A stretch of DNA of 64,000 nucleotides from NCBI GenBank assembly GCA_964483585.1, contig CAZABH010000001.1:124001-188000 (forward strand), read 5' to 3'. This DNA is from SZUA-430 sp964483585. Its GTDB lineage: Bacteria > Pseudomonadota > Alphaproteobacteria > Micropepsales > Micropepsaceae. The notes below the pieces were generated by a model. It saw nothing but the letters and a program-made list of their open reading frames with translations, was not told the DNA's origin and made no database searches. The translations under genes were made by a program, and so were the position numbers. Shown here piece by piece: positions 17,471-26,336 of this stretch; the first letter of the stretch is position 1, and each line of letters begins with the position of its first letter.

Positions 17471-18058
17471 ATGAGCGACACCAAAAAGGATCAGGCCACC
17501 TACACATCGATGCTCGAGGGTACGGCTGAGGATTGGGAAGCAATCGCTGCCCATGCACGCCCGTTCCAGAAAGACCTGCCCAATCGCCTTGTGGCACACT
17601 TAAACCTTCTCAAGGGGGACTGTGGTGGCTATCCGGTCGACCGGCTCGAGCACTCCCTGCAGACGGCCACGCGGGCCTTTCAGGCTGGCGAGGACGAGGA
17701 GTATGTGGTCTGCGCCTTGCTGCACGACATTGGCGATACCCTCGGCCCGTCCAATCATGCCGACATAGCAGCCTCGATCGTGAAACCCTACGTCTCGGAG
17801 AAAAACCACTGGATCGTCGAGAAGCATGCGATTTTCCAGGGCTACTACTTTTTCCACTTCCTCGGGCTGGACCGAAACATGCGCGACCAGTTCCGCGGCC
17901 ACCCTCACTTCGAGGCCACGGCACAGTTCTGCCATCTCTATGACCAGAGCGCTTTTGACCCCGCCTACGTCTCGATGCCCCTCGAGGCCTTCGTGCCGAT
18001 GATCGGCAGGGTGTTTGAGCGTCCGAAGGTTTCAATCTACCTGCGCCCGTCAACCTGA
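17471..18058 (+). CDS. HD-domain protein of the PhnZ/TmpB-like diiron oxygenase type
   Basis: Protein of 195 residues with an HD fold: H61, then H85-D86 in LLHDIGD, H96 in SNHADIAASI, H119 and H129 in the KHAIFQGYYFFHFLG region, and a late Asp in YDQSAFD. The 24-residue spacing from H61 to H85 matches PhnZ. Family members include mixed-valent diiron oxygenases acting on aminophosphonates, but many are annotated only as phosphohydrolases. No phosphonate gene lies nearby, so the substrate is open. The start at 17471 has GGAGGA about 9 bases upstream. Confidence 0.8.
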   Translation: MSDTKKDQATYTSMLEGTAEDWEAIAAHARPFQKDLPNRLVAHLNLLKGDCGGYPVDRLEHSLQTATRAFQAGEDEEYVVCALLHDIGDTLGPSNHADIAASIVKPYVSEKNHWIVEKHAIFQGYYFFHFLGLDRNMRDQFRGHPHFEATAQFCHLYDQSAFDPAYVSMPLEAFVPMIGRVFERPKVSIYLRPST

Positions 18059-18121
18059 GGGCGCTGGCCACGGCCCATCCTGTTGGATCATGAAACCAGT
18101 GCGGCCTCGCAATAGGCGCGC

Positions 18122-18571
18122 TTAGCGGGTGTGTGGCGCCTTCTGCTCGGCCCGGGCAACCGTAAGCGCCGCTTGCCGGAGTGACGCACGACAGTTCCTT
18201 GTAAGGATAAACTGGAACTGCGTCGCGACGCCGCCCGATTTCAGTACCTCGGCCGCAATCTCTGCAGCGAGCTTTTTCTCGACACCCCTGGGGCCCTTTT
18301 TGACGTGGGCAACCCAGGCTTTCTGCGCGCGTCTTGCAAGATCATCGTCCTTGCAGGTTATGGCCGCAGCCAGTGCGCCGGGCAGGCTCGAGGTGAAATC
18401 CTCGACCGTCACGCGGTTGAGCTGTTTCACGATATCGCGCCGGGCGTCTGCCCGTTCTGCATAGATGGTCCCCCACTTCCACTGCCACTCCTGGACAATC
18501 GGCGCAATCAGGCGCACGAGCAGGAAGGCGATGAAAAGCCCGCAAAGGATGCGCATGAACCTACGCCGCAT
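18122..18571 (-). CDS. Hypothetical membrane-anchored protein
   Basis: Unrecognised protein of 149 residues with one N-terminal membrane helix (RILCGLFIAFLLVRLIAPIV) and a soluble, charged, mostly helical remainder. The ATG at 18571 was chosen because TGGAGA lies about 6 bases upstream; the open frame reaches 18658. Two cysteines (ITCKDDD and LTRNCRAS) could pair in the periplasm. It is convergent with the HD-domain gene and 83 bases from the quinone oxidoreductase start side. Confidence 0.6.
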   Translation of the reverse strand: MRRRFMRILCGLFIAFLLVRLIAPIVQEWQWKWGTIYAERADARRDIVKQLNRVTVEDFTSSLPGALAAAITCKDDDLARRAQKAWVAHVKKGPRGVEKKLAAEIAAEVLKSGGVATQFQFILTRNCRASLRQAALTVARAEQKAPHTR

Positions 18572-18741
18572 GCGGGTCTCCAGAGGAAGGGACTGTGATG
18601 GAATGAGGCTGCTCGCCACCACCACGGTCAAAATTGCCACGCGCGAGAATAGCTCCAAGCCTTCAAGGGTCCGTAAATACCGCCCTCAAAGTACCCAATT
18701 AAAGAGGGAGGGGTTATGGTGCGAAGCGAGTGGAAAGGTGG

Positions 18742-19716
18742 CTAGGGCACCAGCACGAGCGAACCGGTGGTCTGCCGACTCTCGAGCGCACGGTGAGCCT
18801 CCGCAGCCTGCGCCAGCGGAAAGCTGCGCGGTGGCTTGATCCGGATATCGCCGCGCCGGATGAGGTCGAACAACTCCCCCGCCCCCGCGTCGAGTTCGTC
18901 GGCGGTGGTGACATAGTGCATCAGCGTCGGGCGCGTGAAGAACAGCGAACCCTTCTGCGCGAGCAGCGCGCCATCGAATGGAGGCACCGGACCGCTGGCA
19001 TTGCCAAAGCTCACGAACAGGCCCAGCGGCGCGAGGCTGTCGAGCGTTGCCATGAACGTGTCGCGTCCGATCGAATCATAGGCGACCGGCACGCCCTTGC
19101 CGCCCGTGATCTCGCGCACCCGGTTCGCGATGTTTTCCCGCGCAGGCACGATGACGTGGTCGCAGCCCAGGCTCCGGGCGATCTCGACCTTGTTGTCGCT
19201 CCCGACGGTGCCGATCACGCAGGCTCCCAAGTGCTTGGCCCATTGAACTGCAATCATGCCAACACCGCCGGCCGCAGCATGGAACAGAATGGTCTCTCCC
19301 CGCTTGACGGCATGCGTCCGGCGAAGGAGGTAATGTGCAGTCAGTCCCTTCAGAAGGATTGCCGCTGCAATATCAAAACCAATGCCCTCGGGAATTCTCA
19401 CGGCGCGGTCGGCAATGACGTTCGCAGCCTCGCTATAGGCACCGATCGGCCCGCTTGCATAGACGACCCTGTCCCCGGTCTTGAAGCGCTGCACGTTGGC
19501 ACCCACCGCCTCCACCTCGCCAGCCGCCTCCATGCCAAGGCCCGACGGCAGCGGCAGCTTGTAGAGACCGGTACGATGGTAGATGTCGATGAAGTTCACC
19601 CCGATGGCACGGTGGCGAACCCTGACCTCTCCCGGTCCCGGCGGCGCAAGGGAGACCTCGCTCAGGGCAAGAACCTCGGGTCCGCCGGTTGTCTGGAAGC
19701 GGATCGCTGCTGTCAT
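18742..19716 (-). CDS. NADPH:quinone oxidoreductase, zinc-free MDR family
   Basis: Protein of 324 residues of the QOR (crystallin-like) branch of the medium-chain reductases. GVNFIDIYHRTGLY, the absence of the zinc-binding Cys/His set, and the Rossmann motif HAAAGGVGMIAVQWAKHLGA show this. It probably reduces quinones by one or two electrons with NADPH. It follows the YyaL-like gene in the same direction with a 26-base gap, which may mean a shared transcript. Confidence 0.9.
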   Translation of the reverse strand: MTAAIRFQTTGGPEVLALSEVSLAPPGPGEVRVRHRAIGVNFIDIYHRTGLYKLPLPSGLGMEAAGEVEAVGANVQRFKTGDRVVYASGPIGAYSEAANVIADRAVRIPEGIGFDIAAAILLKGLTAHYLLRRTHAVKRGETILFHAAAGGVGMIAVQWAKHLGACVIGTVGSDNKVEIARSLGCDHVIVPARENIANRVREITGGKGVPVAYDSIGRDTFMATLDSLAPLGLFVSFGNASGPVPPFDGALLAQKGSLFFTRPTLMHYVTTADELDAGAGELFDLIRRGDIRIKPPRSFPLAQAAEAHRALESRQTTGSLVLVP

Positions 19717-19742
19717 GTGTCCTGTAACCTTGCCGCAATCAA

Positions 19743-21788
19743 TCAGGATGCCGCCGGCGCTGCCCCAGCGACGACCCGCGTCTTGAGCTGGACTTCAAGC
19801 TGCACGGGATCTGTGACCGGTAGCGAGCATGTCTGCCCCGAACAGACATAGACCGTAACCTTTCCGTCCACTTGGCCCTTCCCATGCGCCGGGTGTCCCT
19901 CGTGCAGCGTCTCGCCGGGCGCAACATGAACGACGATGCGGTTCAGCAGGTTTGCCCGACGGAAAACATCACGGAAAGCAGCCGTCGCCGGCGAGGACCT
20001 GTCGCCCATGATGACGATCTCGAAAGCCCGCAGCACAAGGTCGAAGCCATTGAAGAATGTTGCCGCGGCGGCAGGTTGCCGTCGCGCATCATCGGCAAAG
20101 GCGCGGATGATGACGCTGTAGCGCTCCGCATGCTGCGTATTGCCCGTGATGCCCATGAGCCTGGCATGGACCTGGATCATCATGCCATTGGCCGAGGGCG
20201 TGGCACCATCCAGGATCGTCCGCACACGGACAAGCCCGGCATCGGCGTCATCCGGCGTCATTGCATATCCGCCGATGTCGCTGCGCCAGAAATGCGTATC
20301 CAGTGTTTTTGTCCACGAAAGGGCCTTCTCGAGATACGGGCGGTGACCCGTCATCTCGTAAAGGGTCAGCGCCGCGCGAGCCATGCTCGCATAGTCATCA
20401 GCGATGCCAGGCGCGCCATCCTTCCCAAGCCGCCAGCTATGCACCAGCCTGTCGCCCTTGCCCATGGTATCGGCAACGAACCAGAAGGCCTTCACGGCCG
20501 CAGCCTGCCAGTCGGCCCGGTTCATCGCTTCGGCAGCATTCGCCAGAGCATGGATCATCAACCCGTTCCAGTCGGCAAGCACCTTGTCGTCCCGCTGCGG
20601 CTTTGGACGCTGGTTGCGATGGGTCAACAGCTTTTCGCGCAGGGCGTTCAGCTTGCCTTCTTGCACGGCAGGCAAAGACAAAGGCGCGCGCAGGCGATGA
20701 ACGATGTTCTTGCCGTTCCAGTTGCCCTCTGGCCGGATGTCATGGGCTTGCTTGAAAAGCGCCGCATCCTTGCCCAGCACGACGTCGATCTCGGCTTCTG
20801 CCCAAGTATAGAACTTTCCTTCTTCCCCCTCGGTATCGGCATCAAGCGAGGAGGCAAAGCCGCCGCCCTCGACCAGCATGTCGCGCAGCACCCAGCCGAC
20901 GGTTTCTTCGACGCGCGTGCGATACAGTGCATTGCGCCCATGCAGCCAGACCGTCGTCAGGATGTCGACCAGCAGCGCATTGTCGTAGAGCATCTTTTCG
21001 AAATGCGGCACGAACCAGTTCTCATCGACCGAGTAGCGCGAGAACCCACCGCCGAGATGGTCATAAAGCCCTCCCTGGCACATGTTGGTCAGGGTCATGT
21101 CGACGGCTTGCTTGAACTGCGTCAGGCCGGAATTCGAATACCCGCGCCACAGCAATTCGATCACGGGCACATTGGGAAACTTTGGTGCACCAAGAAGTCC
21201 GCCATGAAACACATCGAATTGTTGGCAAAGGCGCTTCATGGCCGCGTCCAGCGTGCCAGGGTCCATCGGAGCACCGGGCCTGTTCGTTTCGAAGGCCCGT
21301 TGCAGCCCCGCACGAATGGTTTGCGTATTCTTGGCGACCTGCTCGCCGCCCTCCTGATGCAGGCGGGCAACCTCACGCAGCACGTCCTTGAAAGGTGGCT
21401 TACCGAATTTAGCCTCTGGCGGGAAATAGGTTCCACCCCAATAGGGCTCGCCCTCCGGGGTCAGGAACATCGTGAGCGGCCAGCCGCCTTGCTCGCCCAT
21501 CATGTTCAGGGCTGTCTGGAATGTGGCATCGAGATCCGGTCGCTCTTCTCGATCGATCTTGATGTTGACGAACAGGTCGTTCATCAGCGCGGCAGTTTCC
21601 GCATCCTCGAAGCTTTCATGGGCCATCACGTGGCACCAGTGGCAGGCAGCATAGCCGGCAGACACCAGGATGGGCTTGCCGGCCGCCTTGGCCTCTTCCA
21701 GGGCCTCAGGTCCCCAAGGACGCCAGTGGACCGGGTTGTCCTTATGCTGAAGCAGATAAGGGCTCGTCGATTGGCCGAGCATATTCAT
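19743..21788 (-). CDS. Thioredoxin-domain protein of the YyaL/SPATA20 family
   Basis: Protein of 681 residues. An N-terminal thioredoxin-like domain (DUF255) begins SPYLLQHKDNPVHW and carries YAACHWCHVMAHESF, a CxxC-type motif flanked by His. GGWPLTMFLTP and GGTYFPP are family hallmarks. The remainder is an (alpha/alpha)6-barrel-like region with HFEKMLYDNA. Its activity is not established in bacteria. The start at 21788 has CAGGGAGC upstream. It diverges from the DUF6489 gene. Confidence 0.92.
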   Translation of the reverse strand: MNMLGQSTSPYLLQHKDNPVHWRPWGPEALEEAKAAGKPILVSAGYAACHWCHVMAHESFEDAETAALMNDLFVNIKIDREERPDLDATFQTALNMMGEQGGWPLTMFLTPEGEPYWGGTYFPPEAKFGKPPFKDVLREVARLHQEGGEQVAKNTQTIRAGLQRAFETNRPGAPMDPGTLDAAMKRLCQQFDVFHGGLLGAPKFPNVPVIELLWRGYSNSGLTQFKQAVDMTLTNMCQGGLYDHLGGGFSRYSVDENWFVPHFEKMLYDNALLVDILTTVWLHGRNALYRTRVEETVGWVLRDMLVEGGGFASSLDADTEGEEGKFYTWAEAEIDVVLGKDAALFKQAHDIRPEGNWNGKNIVHRLRAPLSLPAVQEGKLNALREKLLTHRNQRPKPQRDDKVLADWNGLMIHALANAAEAMNRADWQAAAVKAFWFVADTMGKGDRLVHSWRLGKDGAPGIADDYASMARAALTLYEMTGHRPYLEKALSWTKTLDTHFWRSDIGGYAMTPDDADAGLVRVRTILDGATPSANGMMIQVHARLMGITGNTQHAERYSVIIRAFADDARRQPAAAATFFNGFDLVLRAFEIVIMGDRSSPATAAFRDVFRRANLLNRIVVHVAPGETLHEGHPAHGKGQVDGKVTVYVCSGQTCSLPVTDPVQLEVQLKTRVVAGAAPAAS

Positions 21789-21932
21789 GACGATGCGAAG
21801 CTCCCTGGGGCAGAAAAGGCGGGTGAAAAGCTCTGCTGCATCTGCCCGCCATCCGCGCTAATGTACCCGCTATGTAAGCAAGGCACCGCTCCGTGACGGC
21901 CAGCCCAAAGCAGAAAGCCGATTGGACGACCG

Positions 21933-22220
21933 ATGAAAATCACAATTGAAGTTGAATGTACACCCGCCGAAGCCCGTGCCTTCATGGGCCTGCCAGACGT
22001 CGAACCCCTTCAGGCCGAAGTCATGGCCGAGGTTCAGCGAAGGGTCATGAACGCCCTTGCGCTGACCGACCCCCAGCAACTCCTGAAGAATTGGGTCCCG
22101 TGGACAGCCCAGGGCATGGAGACCTTCCAGACCTTCGCGAAGGCCGCAGCCGCCGGCTGGTCTCCCTCGGCCACCCGTGACAAGGACCCCGAAGCCCCGA
22201 AACCGAAGTCCAAGGGCTGA
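21933..22220 (+). CDS. DUF6489-family protein
   Basis: Small protein of 95 residues beginning MKITIEVECTPAEARAFMGL, which I recognise as the DUF6489 type seen across alphaproteobacteria. It has a short beta-rich start, a central helix pair and a basic C-terminal tail (PKPKSKG). Function is unknown; the pattern resembles proteins found near phasins, but that is weak. It reads into mnmE with a 40-base gap and may share its transcript. Confidence 0.8.
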   Translation: MKITIEVECTPAEARAFMGLPDVEPLQAEVMAEVQRRVMNALALTDPQQLLKNWVPWTAQGMETFQTFAKAAAAGWSPSATRDKDPEAPKPKSKG

Positions 22221-22260
22221 TCCCCCGGATCACGGACCAGGAAGTCGGAAACTCGAAACC

Positions 22261-23610
22261 ATGACTGCCGCCGATACGATCTTCGCCCTCTCTTCGGCGC
22301 GCGGCAAGGCAGGTGTAAGCGTCTTCCGCATCTGCGGCCCACGCGCGGCCCACGCCGTCCGCATCTTGTCGGGCCGCGAAGTACCTGATCACCGGACAGC
22401 AGTCCTGCGCACATTGACAGACCCGCGGGGTGGCCAGATCGACCGCGCTCTTGTTCTCTGGTTCACCGGCCCGGCAAGTTTCACGGGCGATGACACCGCA
22501 GAGCTCCACGTTCATGGAAGTCGCGCGGTCATCGACGCGTTAACCGAAGCGTTGGCGGCGATGCCGGGCCTTCGTCCTGCCGAACCGGGCGAGTTCACCC
22601 GCCGCGCCTTCGACAATGGCAAGTTGGACCTGACCGCCGCCGAAGGGCTTGCGGACCTCATTGCGGCCGAGACCGCCGAGCAGCGGCGTCTCGCCTTGCG
22701 CCAGATGCAGGGCGGTTTGCGCGAGTTGGCGGACAGATGGCGCATCGACTTGATCCGCGCAGGGGCGCATCTCGAGGCCTGCATCGACTTCCCCGACGAG
22801 GACATCCCCGAGGGACTGCTGTCTGGTGTCACAACGACCATAGCCGCACTGCAGGCCGATCTCGCGCGGCACCTCGCTGCCAGTCGCCGCGGCGAGATCA
22901 TCCGCGATGGCTTTGCTGTAGCCATTATAGGCTCCCCCAATGTGGGCAAGTCTTCGCTGCTCAACGCACTGGCCCGCAGGGACGTCGCCATCGTATCCGA
23001 AACGCCAGGCACGACGCGCGATCCCGTCGAGGTTCACCTCGACTTGGCAGGTTACGCGGTTACGCTGATCGACACTGCAGGTTTGCGGGAAACCGACGAC
23101 GCCATCGAAGGTGAAGGTATCCGCCGTACCCGGCAGCGTGCAGAGGCCGCCGATATGCGCCTGGTAGTCGCGACATGTCTCGGGGACGGTTTGGATTCAC
23201 GTGTAACAGAGCAGATCCGGGAACACGATGTGCTTGTGCTGAACAAGCATGATCTTGTGGCGGATCGGCCTGTTCCCGCAGTGCAGGTCGGCGTGCCCGT
23301 CTTCCGTTTGTCCGCCCAAACCGGTGAAGGGTTGGATGCGTTCCTCGATTGGCTAGGGGCACAGGTTGTCGCCCGTTCAGCCACGCCCGAGACAATGCCC
23401 CTGACGCGCGCGCGTCACAGGCATGCACTTGAATCGGTGACACGGCATCTCGATCGCTTCAACAGCAATCTGACCGAGCCGAGCGCGGGCATCGACATGC
23501 TGGCCGAAGATCTTCGCATGGCCGCGCGCGAGCTTGGGAAGCTGACAGGCCGGATCGACGTGGAAGACTATCTCGACGTCATCTTTCGTGACTTCTGCAT
23601 CGGAAAATGA
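22261..23610 (+). CDS. mnmE: tRNA modification GTPase MnmE (TrmE)
   Basis: With MnmG forms the complex that adds cmnm5 to U34 of certain tRNAs. The 449-residue protein has the N-terminal formyl-THF-binding domain (DTIFALSSARGKAGVSVFR), the helical domain, the inserted G domain with P-loop GSPNVGKS from residue 224, and TPGTTRD. It ends in CIGK, the conserved C-terminal Cys motif. The ATG at 22261 was chosen because the longer frame overlaps the preceding gene without similarity. A parS-like site lies inside the G-domain coding region. Confidence 0.97.
   Translation: MTAADTIFALSSARGKAGVSVFRICGPRAAHAVRILSGREVPDHRTAVLRTLTDPRGGQIDRALVLWFTGPASFTGDDTAELHVHGSRAVIDALTEALAAMPGLRPAEPGEFTRRAFDNGKLDLTAAEGLADLIAAETAEQRRLALRQMQGGLRELADRWRIDLIRAGAHLEACIDFPDEDIPEGLLSGVTTTIAALQADLARHLAASRRGEIIRDGFAVAIIGSPNVGKSSLLNALARRDVAIVSETPGTTRDPVEVHLDLAGYAVTLIDTAGLRETDDAIEGEGIRRTRQRAEAADMRLVVATCLGDGLDSRVTEQIREHDVLVLNKHDLVADRPVPAVQVGVPVFRLSAQTGEGLDAFLDWLGAQVVARSATPETMPLTRARHRHALESVTRHLDRFNSNLTEPSAGIDMLAEDLRMAARELGKLTGRIDVEDYLDVIFRDFCIGK
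23193..23208. promoter_or_regulatory. parS-like site A (within mnmE)
   Basis: GGATTCACGTGTAACA matches the bacterial parS consensus TGTTTCACGTGAAACA at 13 of 16 positions, with the CACGTG core intact. It lies in mnmE coding sequence. Confidence 0.6.
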
Positions 23611-23627
23611 TCCGCGCAAGCGCTGCC

Positions 23628-23643
23628 TGACTCACATGAAACG
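23628..23643. promoter_or_regulatory. parS-like site B
   Basis: TGACTCACATGAAACG matches parS at 12 of 16 positions. Its first 15 bases are identical to site D exactly 100 bp away. It lies just after the mnmE stop. Confidence 0.6.
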
Positions 23644-23670
23644 AACACGGATGATCCGCACACGGAGTTT

Positions 23671-23686
23671 GGATTCACGTGCAACA
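23671..23686. promoter_or_regulatory. parS-like site C
   Basis: GGATTCACGTGCAACA matches parS at 13 of 16 positions and differs from site A at only one base. It lies in the 196-base mnmE-mnmG gap. Confidence 0.65.
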
Positions 23687-23727
23687 ACGGGTGTTTTGAG
23701 TGGTTCCGCGCTCACCATTGCGTGTCA

Positions 23728-23743
23728 TGACTCACATGAAACT
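23728..23743. promoter_or_regulatory. parS-like site D
   Basis: TGACTCACATGAAACT matches parS at 12 of 16 positions and repeats site B 100 bp downstream. It lies 63 bases before the mnmG start. Confidence 0.6.
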
Positions 23744-23806
23744 GTCCCCGTTCTGAGGTCGCTCGGGTTTTGACTCCGGGGCGCTGCCTGCGCTATCCGC
23801 TTGCTC

Positions 23807-25672
23807 ATGAACAACACGCACTTCGACGTCCTGGTCATCGGTGGCGGTCACGCCGGCTGCGAGGCAGCGGCCGCCGCCGCCCGCATGGGCGCGCGGACAG
23901 CTCTTGTCACGCACCGCATCGACACCCTCGGCGAAATGTCCTGCAACCCGGCTTTCGGGGGTCTGGGCAAGGGACACCTGGTGCGCGAGATCGATGCCCT
24001 GGACGGCCTGATGGGGCGCATGGCCGACCACGCAGGTATCCAGTTCCGCATGTTGAACCGGTCCAAGGGCCCCGCGGTCCGTGGTCCTCGCACCCAGGCC
24101 GATCGCAAGCTCTACCGTCAGCACATGCAGGCGGAATTGAAGGCCTATCCAGGCCTCAGCTTGGTCGAAGCCGCCGCCGAGGACATAACCATCAGGAACG
24201 GCCACGTGGCAGGTGTCGTGCTCGCCGATGGACGCACGCTCACCGGCGGGGCTGTAGTGCTGACAACCGGCACCTTCCTGCGCGGTCTTATTCACATAGG
24301 AGAGCGTAAAATTCCCGCGGGCAGGGTCGGGGAGGCACCATCCACCGGTCTGTCGCAGACACTCGAGCGGCTGGGCCTCGCGCTGGGCCGTCTGAAGACT
24401 GGAACGCCGCCGCGCCTTGATGGTGCTACGATCGACTGGACCGCTGTCGAAATGCAGCCCGCTGACGATCCGCCAGTGCCGTTCTCGTTCCTGACAGAGC
24501 GGATCACGACGCCCCAGATCGAGTGCGGCATCACCCGCACGACCCCCCAGACCCACGCGATCATCAACGCCAACCTGCACCGAGCGCCCATGTATTCAGG
24601 CCAAATCGAAGGCACGGGCCCGCGCTATTGCCCCTCGATCGAAGACAAGGTTGTCCGGTTTGCCGAACGCGATAATCACCAGATCTTTCTCGAGCCCGAA
24701 GGTCTCGATGACCCGACCGTCTATCCGAACGGGATTTCGACCTCGCTACCCGAGGAAGTGCAGGCCGAACTCCTGAAGACCATTCCCGGCCTGGAGCAAG
24801 TCCGCATGATCAGGCCAGGCTACGCAATCGAGTACGACTACGTGGATCCCCGCGAGCTGAAGGCCACTCTGGAGCTCAGGCGCCAGCCAGGGCTGTTCCT
24901 CGCCGGCCAGATCAACGGGACAACAGGCTACGAGGAAGCGGGCGCCCAGGGGATCGTGGCAGGCCTGAATGCCGCATTGCTGGCGGGCGGGCAGGCGGGC
25001 AGGACCTTCGACCGGGCCTCCAGCTATATCGGCGTGATGATCGACGACCTGGTCACAAGGGGTGTAACCGAGCCCTACCGCATGTTTACCTCAAGGGCCG
25101 AATACCGTCTGACGCTGAGGGCCGACAATGCGGACCAGCGCCTGACGCCGCTCGGCGAGGCCATAGGCTGCATAGGGCGGGTCCGCAGCACCGCCTTTGC
25201 GAACAAGCGCCAAGCGCTGGAGAAGGCAAGGGCGAGCCTCACCGAACGGACCATCACGCCCTCCGCCGCCCAGCGCCACGGCGTGAACCTTAACCAGGAC
25301 GGCGCCCGCAGGACTGCGCTCGAGCTTCTGTCCTACCCGCACGCCGGCCGTGAGGTAGTGGTCAGGATCTGGCCGGAGCTCAACGCCATCCCATCTGGCA
25401 TCCTCGAGCAGCTGATGGCCGACTCACTCTACGCGGGCTACCTCGAACGTCAGGAAGCCGACATCGCTGCCTTCCGCAAGGATGAGGGCTTGTCCCTGCC
25501 ACCGAATTTGGACTACCGAGCGGTAGCCGGGCTGTCCGCCGAGCTGGTGCAGAAACTGGACAAGGTCCGCCCGTCGACCCTGGGCCAAGCCAGCAGGATC
25601 GAAGGCATGACCCCAGCCGCTGTTACGGCACTGCTTTTGAGTGTTAAGCTTCAGTCGAAAAAGAGCGCGTGA
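23807..25672 (+). CDS. mnmG: tRNA uridine-5-carboxymethylaminomethyl modification enzyme MnmG (GidA)
   Basis: FAD protein partner of MnmE in wobble-uridine modification. The 621-residue protein has the dinucleotide-binding motif GGGHAG at 12-17, the redox-region EMSCNPAFGGLGKGHL, and the FAD-binding RPGYAIEYDYVDP. The C-terminal helical domain that binds MnmE is complete. The ATG at 23807 fits the family start; a TTG at 23801 is in frame. rsmG starts 8 bases after its stop. Confidence 0.97.
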   Translation: MNNTHFDVLVIGGGHAGCEAAAAAARMGARTALVTHRIDTLGEMSCNPAFGGLGKGHLVREIDALDGLMGRMADHAGIQFRMLNRSKGPAVRGPRTQADRKLYRQHMQAELKAYPGLSLVEAAAEDITIRNGHVAGVVLADGRTLTGGAVVLTTGTFLRGLIHIGERKIPAGRVGEAPSTGLSQTLERLGLALGRLKTGTPPRLDGATIDWTAVEMQPADDPPVPFSFLTERITTPQIECGITRTTPQTHAIINANLHRAPMYSGQIEGTGPRYCPSIEDKVVRFAERDNHQIFLEPEGLDDPTVYPNGISTSLPEEVQAELLKTIPGLEQVRMIRPGYAIEYDYVDPRELKATLELRRQPGLFLAGQINGTTGYEEAGAQGIVAGLNAALLAGGQAGRTFDRASSYIGVMIDDLVTRGVTEPYRMFTSRAEYRLTLRADNADQRLTPLGEAIGCIGRVRSTAFANKRQALEKARASLTERTITPSAAQRHGVNLNQDGARRTALELLSYPHAGREVVVRIWPELNAIPSGILEQLMADSLYAGYLERQEADIAAFRKDEGLSLPPNLDYRAVAGLSAELVQKLDKVRPSTLGQASRIEGMTPAAVTALLLSVKLQSKKSA

Positions 25673-25679
25673 CGAAAGC

Positions 25680-26336
25680 GTGACCCCCCAAACACCTTAC
25701 ACAGACATTGACTTTGCTGACGAGCTGGGGGTCGCACGTGAAACTGTGAGTCGCTTATCCACATATGTGGATTTGTTGTGGGAAAGGAACCGGCAACTAA
25801 ATTTGGTAGCCGCGTCAACTTTGCCACAGGTTTGGCATCGCCACATTCTCGACTCGGCGCAGCTGGCCACAATGGTCCCGCCATCGGCCAAGACGATCGT
25901 GGACCTTGGTAGCGGGGCGGGTTTTCCCGGCATGGTGATCGCCATCATGCTGGCCGACCGACCGGGCCTGAAGGTCCACCTTGTCGAATCCATTGGCAAG
26001 AAATGCCGGTTTTTGGAGGAAGTCGCCGCCACCACCGGAGCACCGGTTGAGGTCCATTGCGGCCGCGCCGAGGCACTGCTCGACCTCAAGGCAGATGTTG
26101 TGACTGCCAGGGCCTTGGCCCCCCTGGACAAGCTCCTCGAGCTCGCCTTCCCATTCTTTCGAGACGGCACAATCGGATTGTTTCTGAAGGGAAAATCGCT
26201 CCCGGCCGAATTGACCCTCGCAACCAAATCTTGGAAACTTGATTCCACCCCCGTACCGAGCCGGTCAGACCCCTCGGGATCAGTTTTGCGAGTGACAGGA
26301 TTAACCCCGTGGCGGAAGCCCAAGAAACCGTCTTGA
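25680..26336 (+). CDS. rsmG: 16S rRNA (guanine-N7) methyltransferase RsmG (GidB)
   Basis: Methylates G527 of 16S rRNA (E. coli numbering). The 218-residue protein starts at GTG 25680, directly after mnmG. It has LLWERNRQLNLVA, the SAM-binding motif DLGSGAGFPG, and ARALAPLDKLLEL, all typical. The coding region holds a parS-like site and a perfect DnaA box near its 5' end. Its 3' end overlaps the parA start by 28 bases. Confidence 0.96.
   Translation: MTPQTPYTDIDFADELGVARETVSRLSTYVDLLWERNRQLNLVAASTLPQVWHRHILDSAQLATMVPPSAKTIVDLGSGAGFPGMVIAIMLADRPGLKVHLVESIGKKCRFLEEVAATTGAPVEVHCGRAEALLDLKADVVTARALAPLDKLLELAFPFFRDGTIGLFLKGKSLPAELTLATKSWKLDSTPVPSRSDPSGSVLRVTGLTPWRKPKKPS
25730..25745. promoter_or_regulatory. 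parS-like site E (within rsmG)
   Basis: GGTCGCACGTGAAACT matches parS at 12 of 16 positions with an intact right half GTGAAAC. It lies in rsmG coding sequence, 9 bases before the DnaA box. Confidence 0.5.
25755..25772. promoter_or_regulatory. Perfect DnaA box in a palindrome within rsmG
   Basis: TTATCCACA at 25755-25763 is the exact E. coli consensus box. It sits in the perfect 16-bp palindrome ATCCACATATGTGGAT (25757-25772), so a second inverted box (TGTGGATTT, 7 of 9) overlaps. It is the only perfect TTATCCACA I noticed in the window. It could titrate DnaA or be coincidental, as the site is coding. Confidence 0.5.

Noticed and set aside
18730..19851. 373-codon open frame opposite the quinone oxidoreductase
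   Set aside because: Low-complexity, His/Arg-rich translation with no family similarity.
19872..21896. 674-codon open frame opposite the YyaL-like gene
   Set aside because: No coherent domain; it is an antisense open frame caused by high GC in a clear YyaL-family gene.
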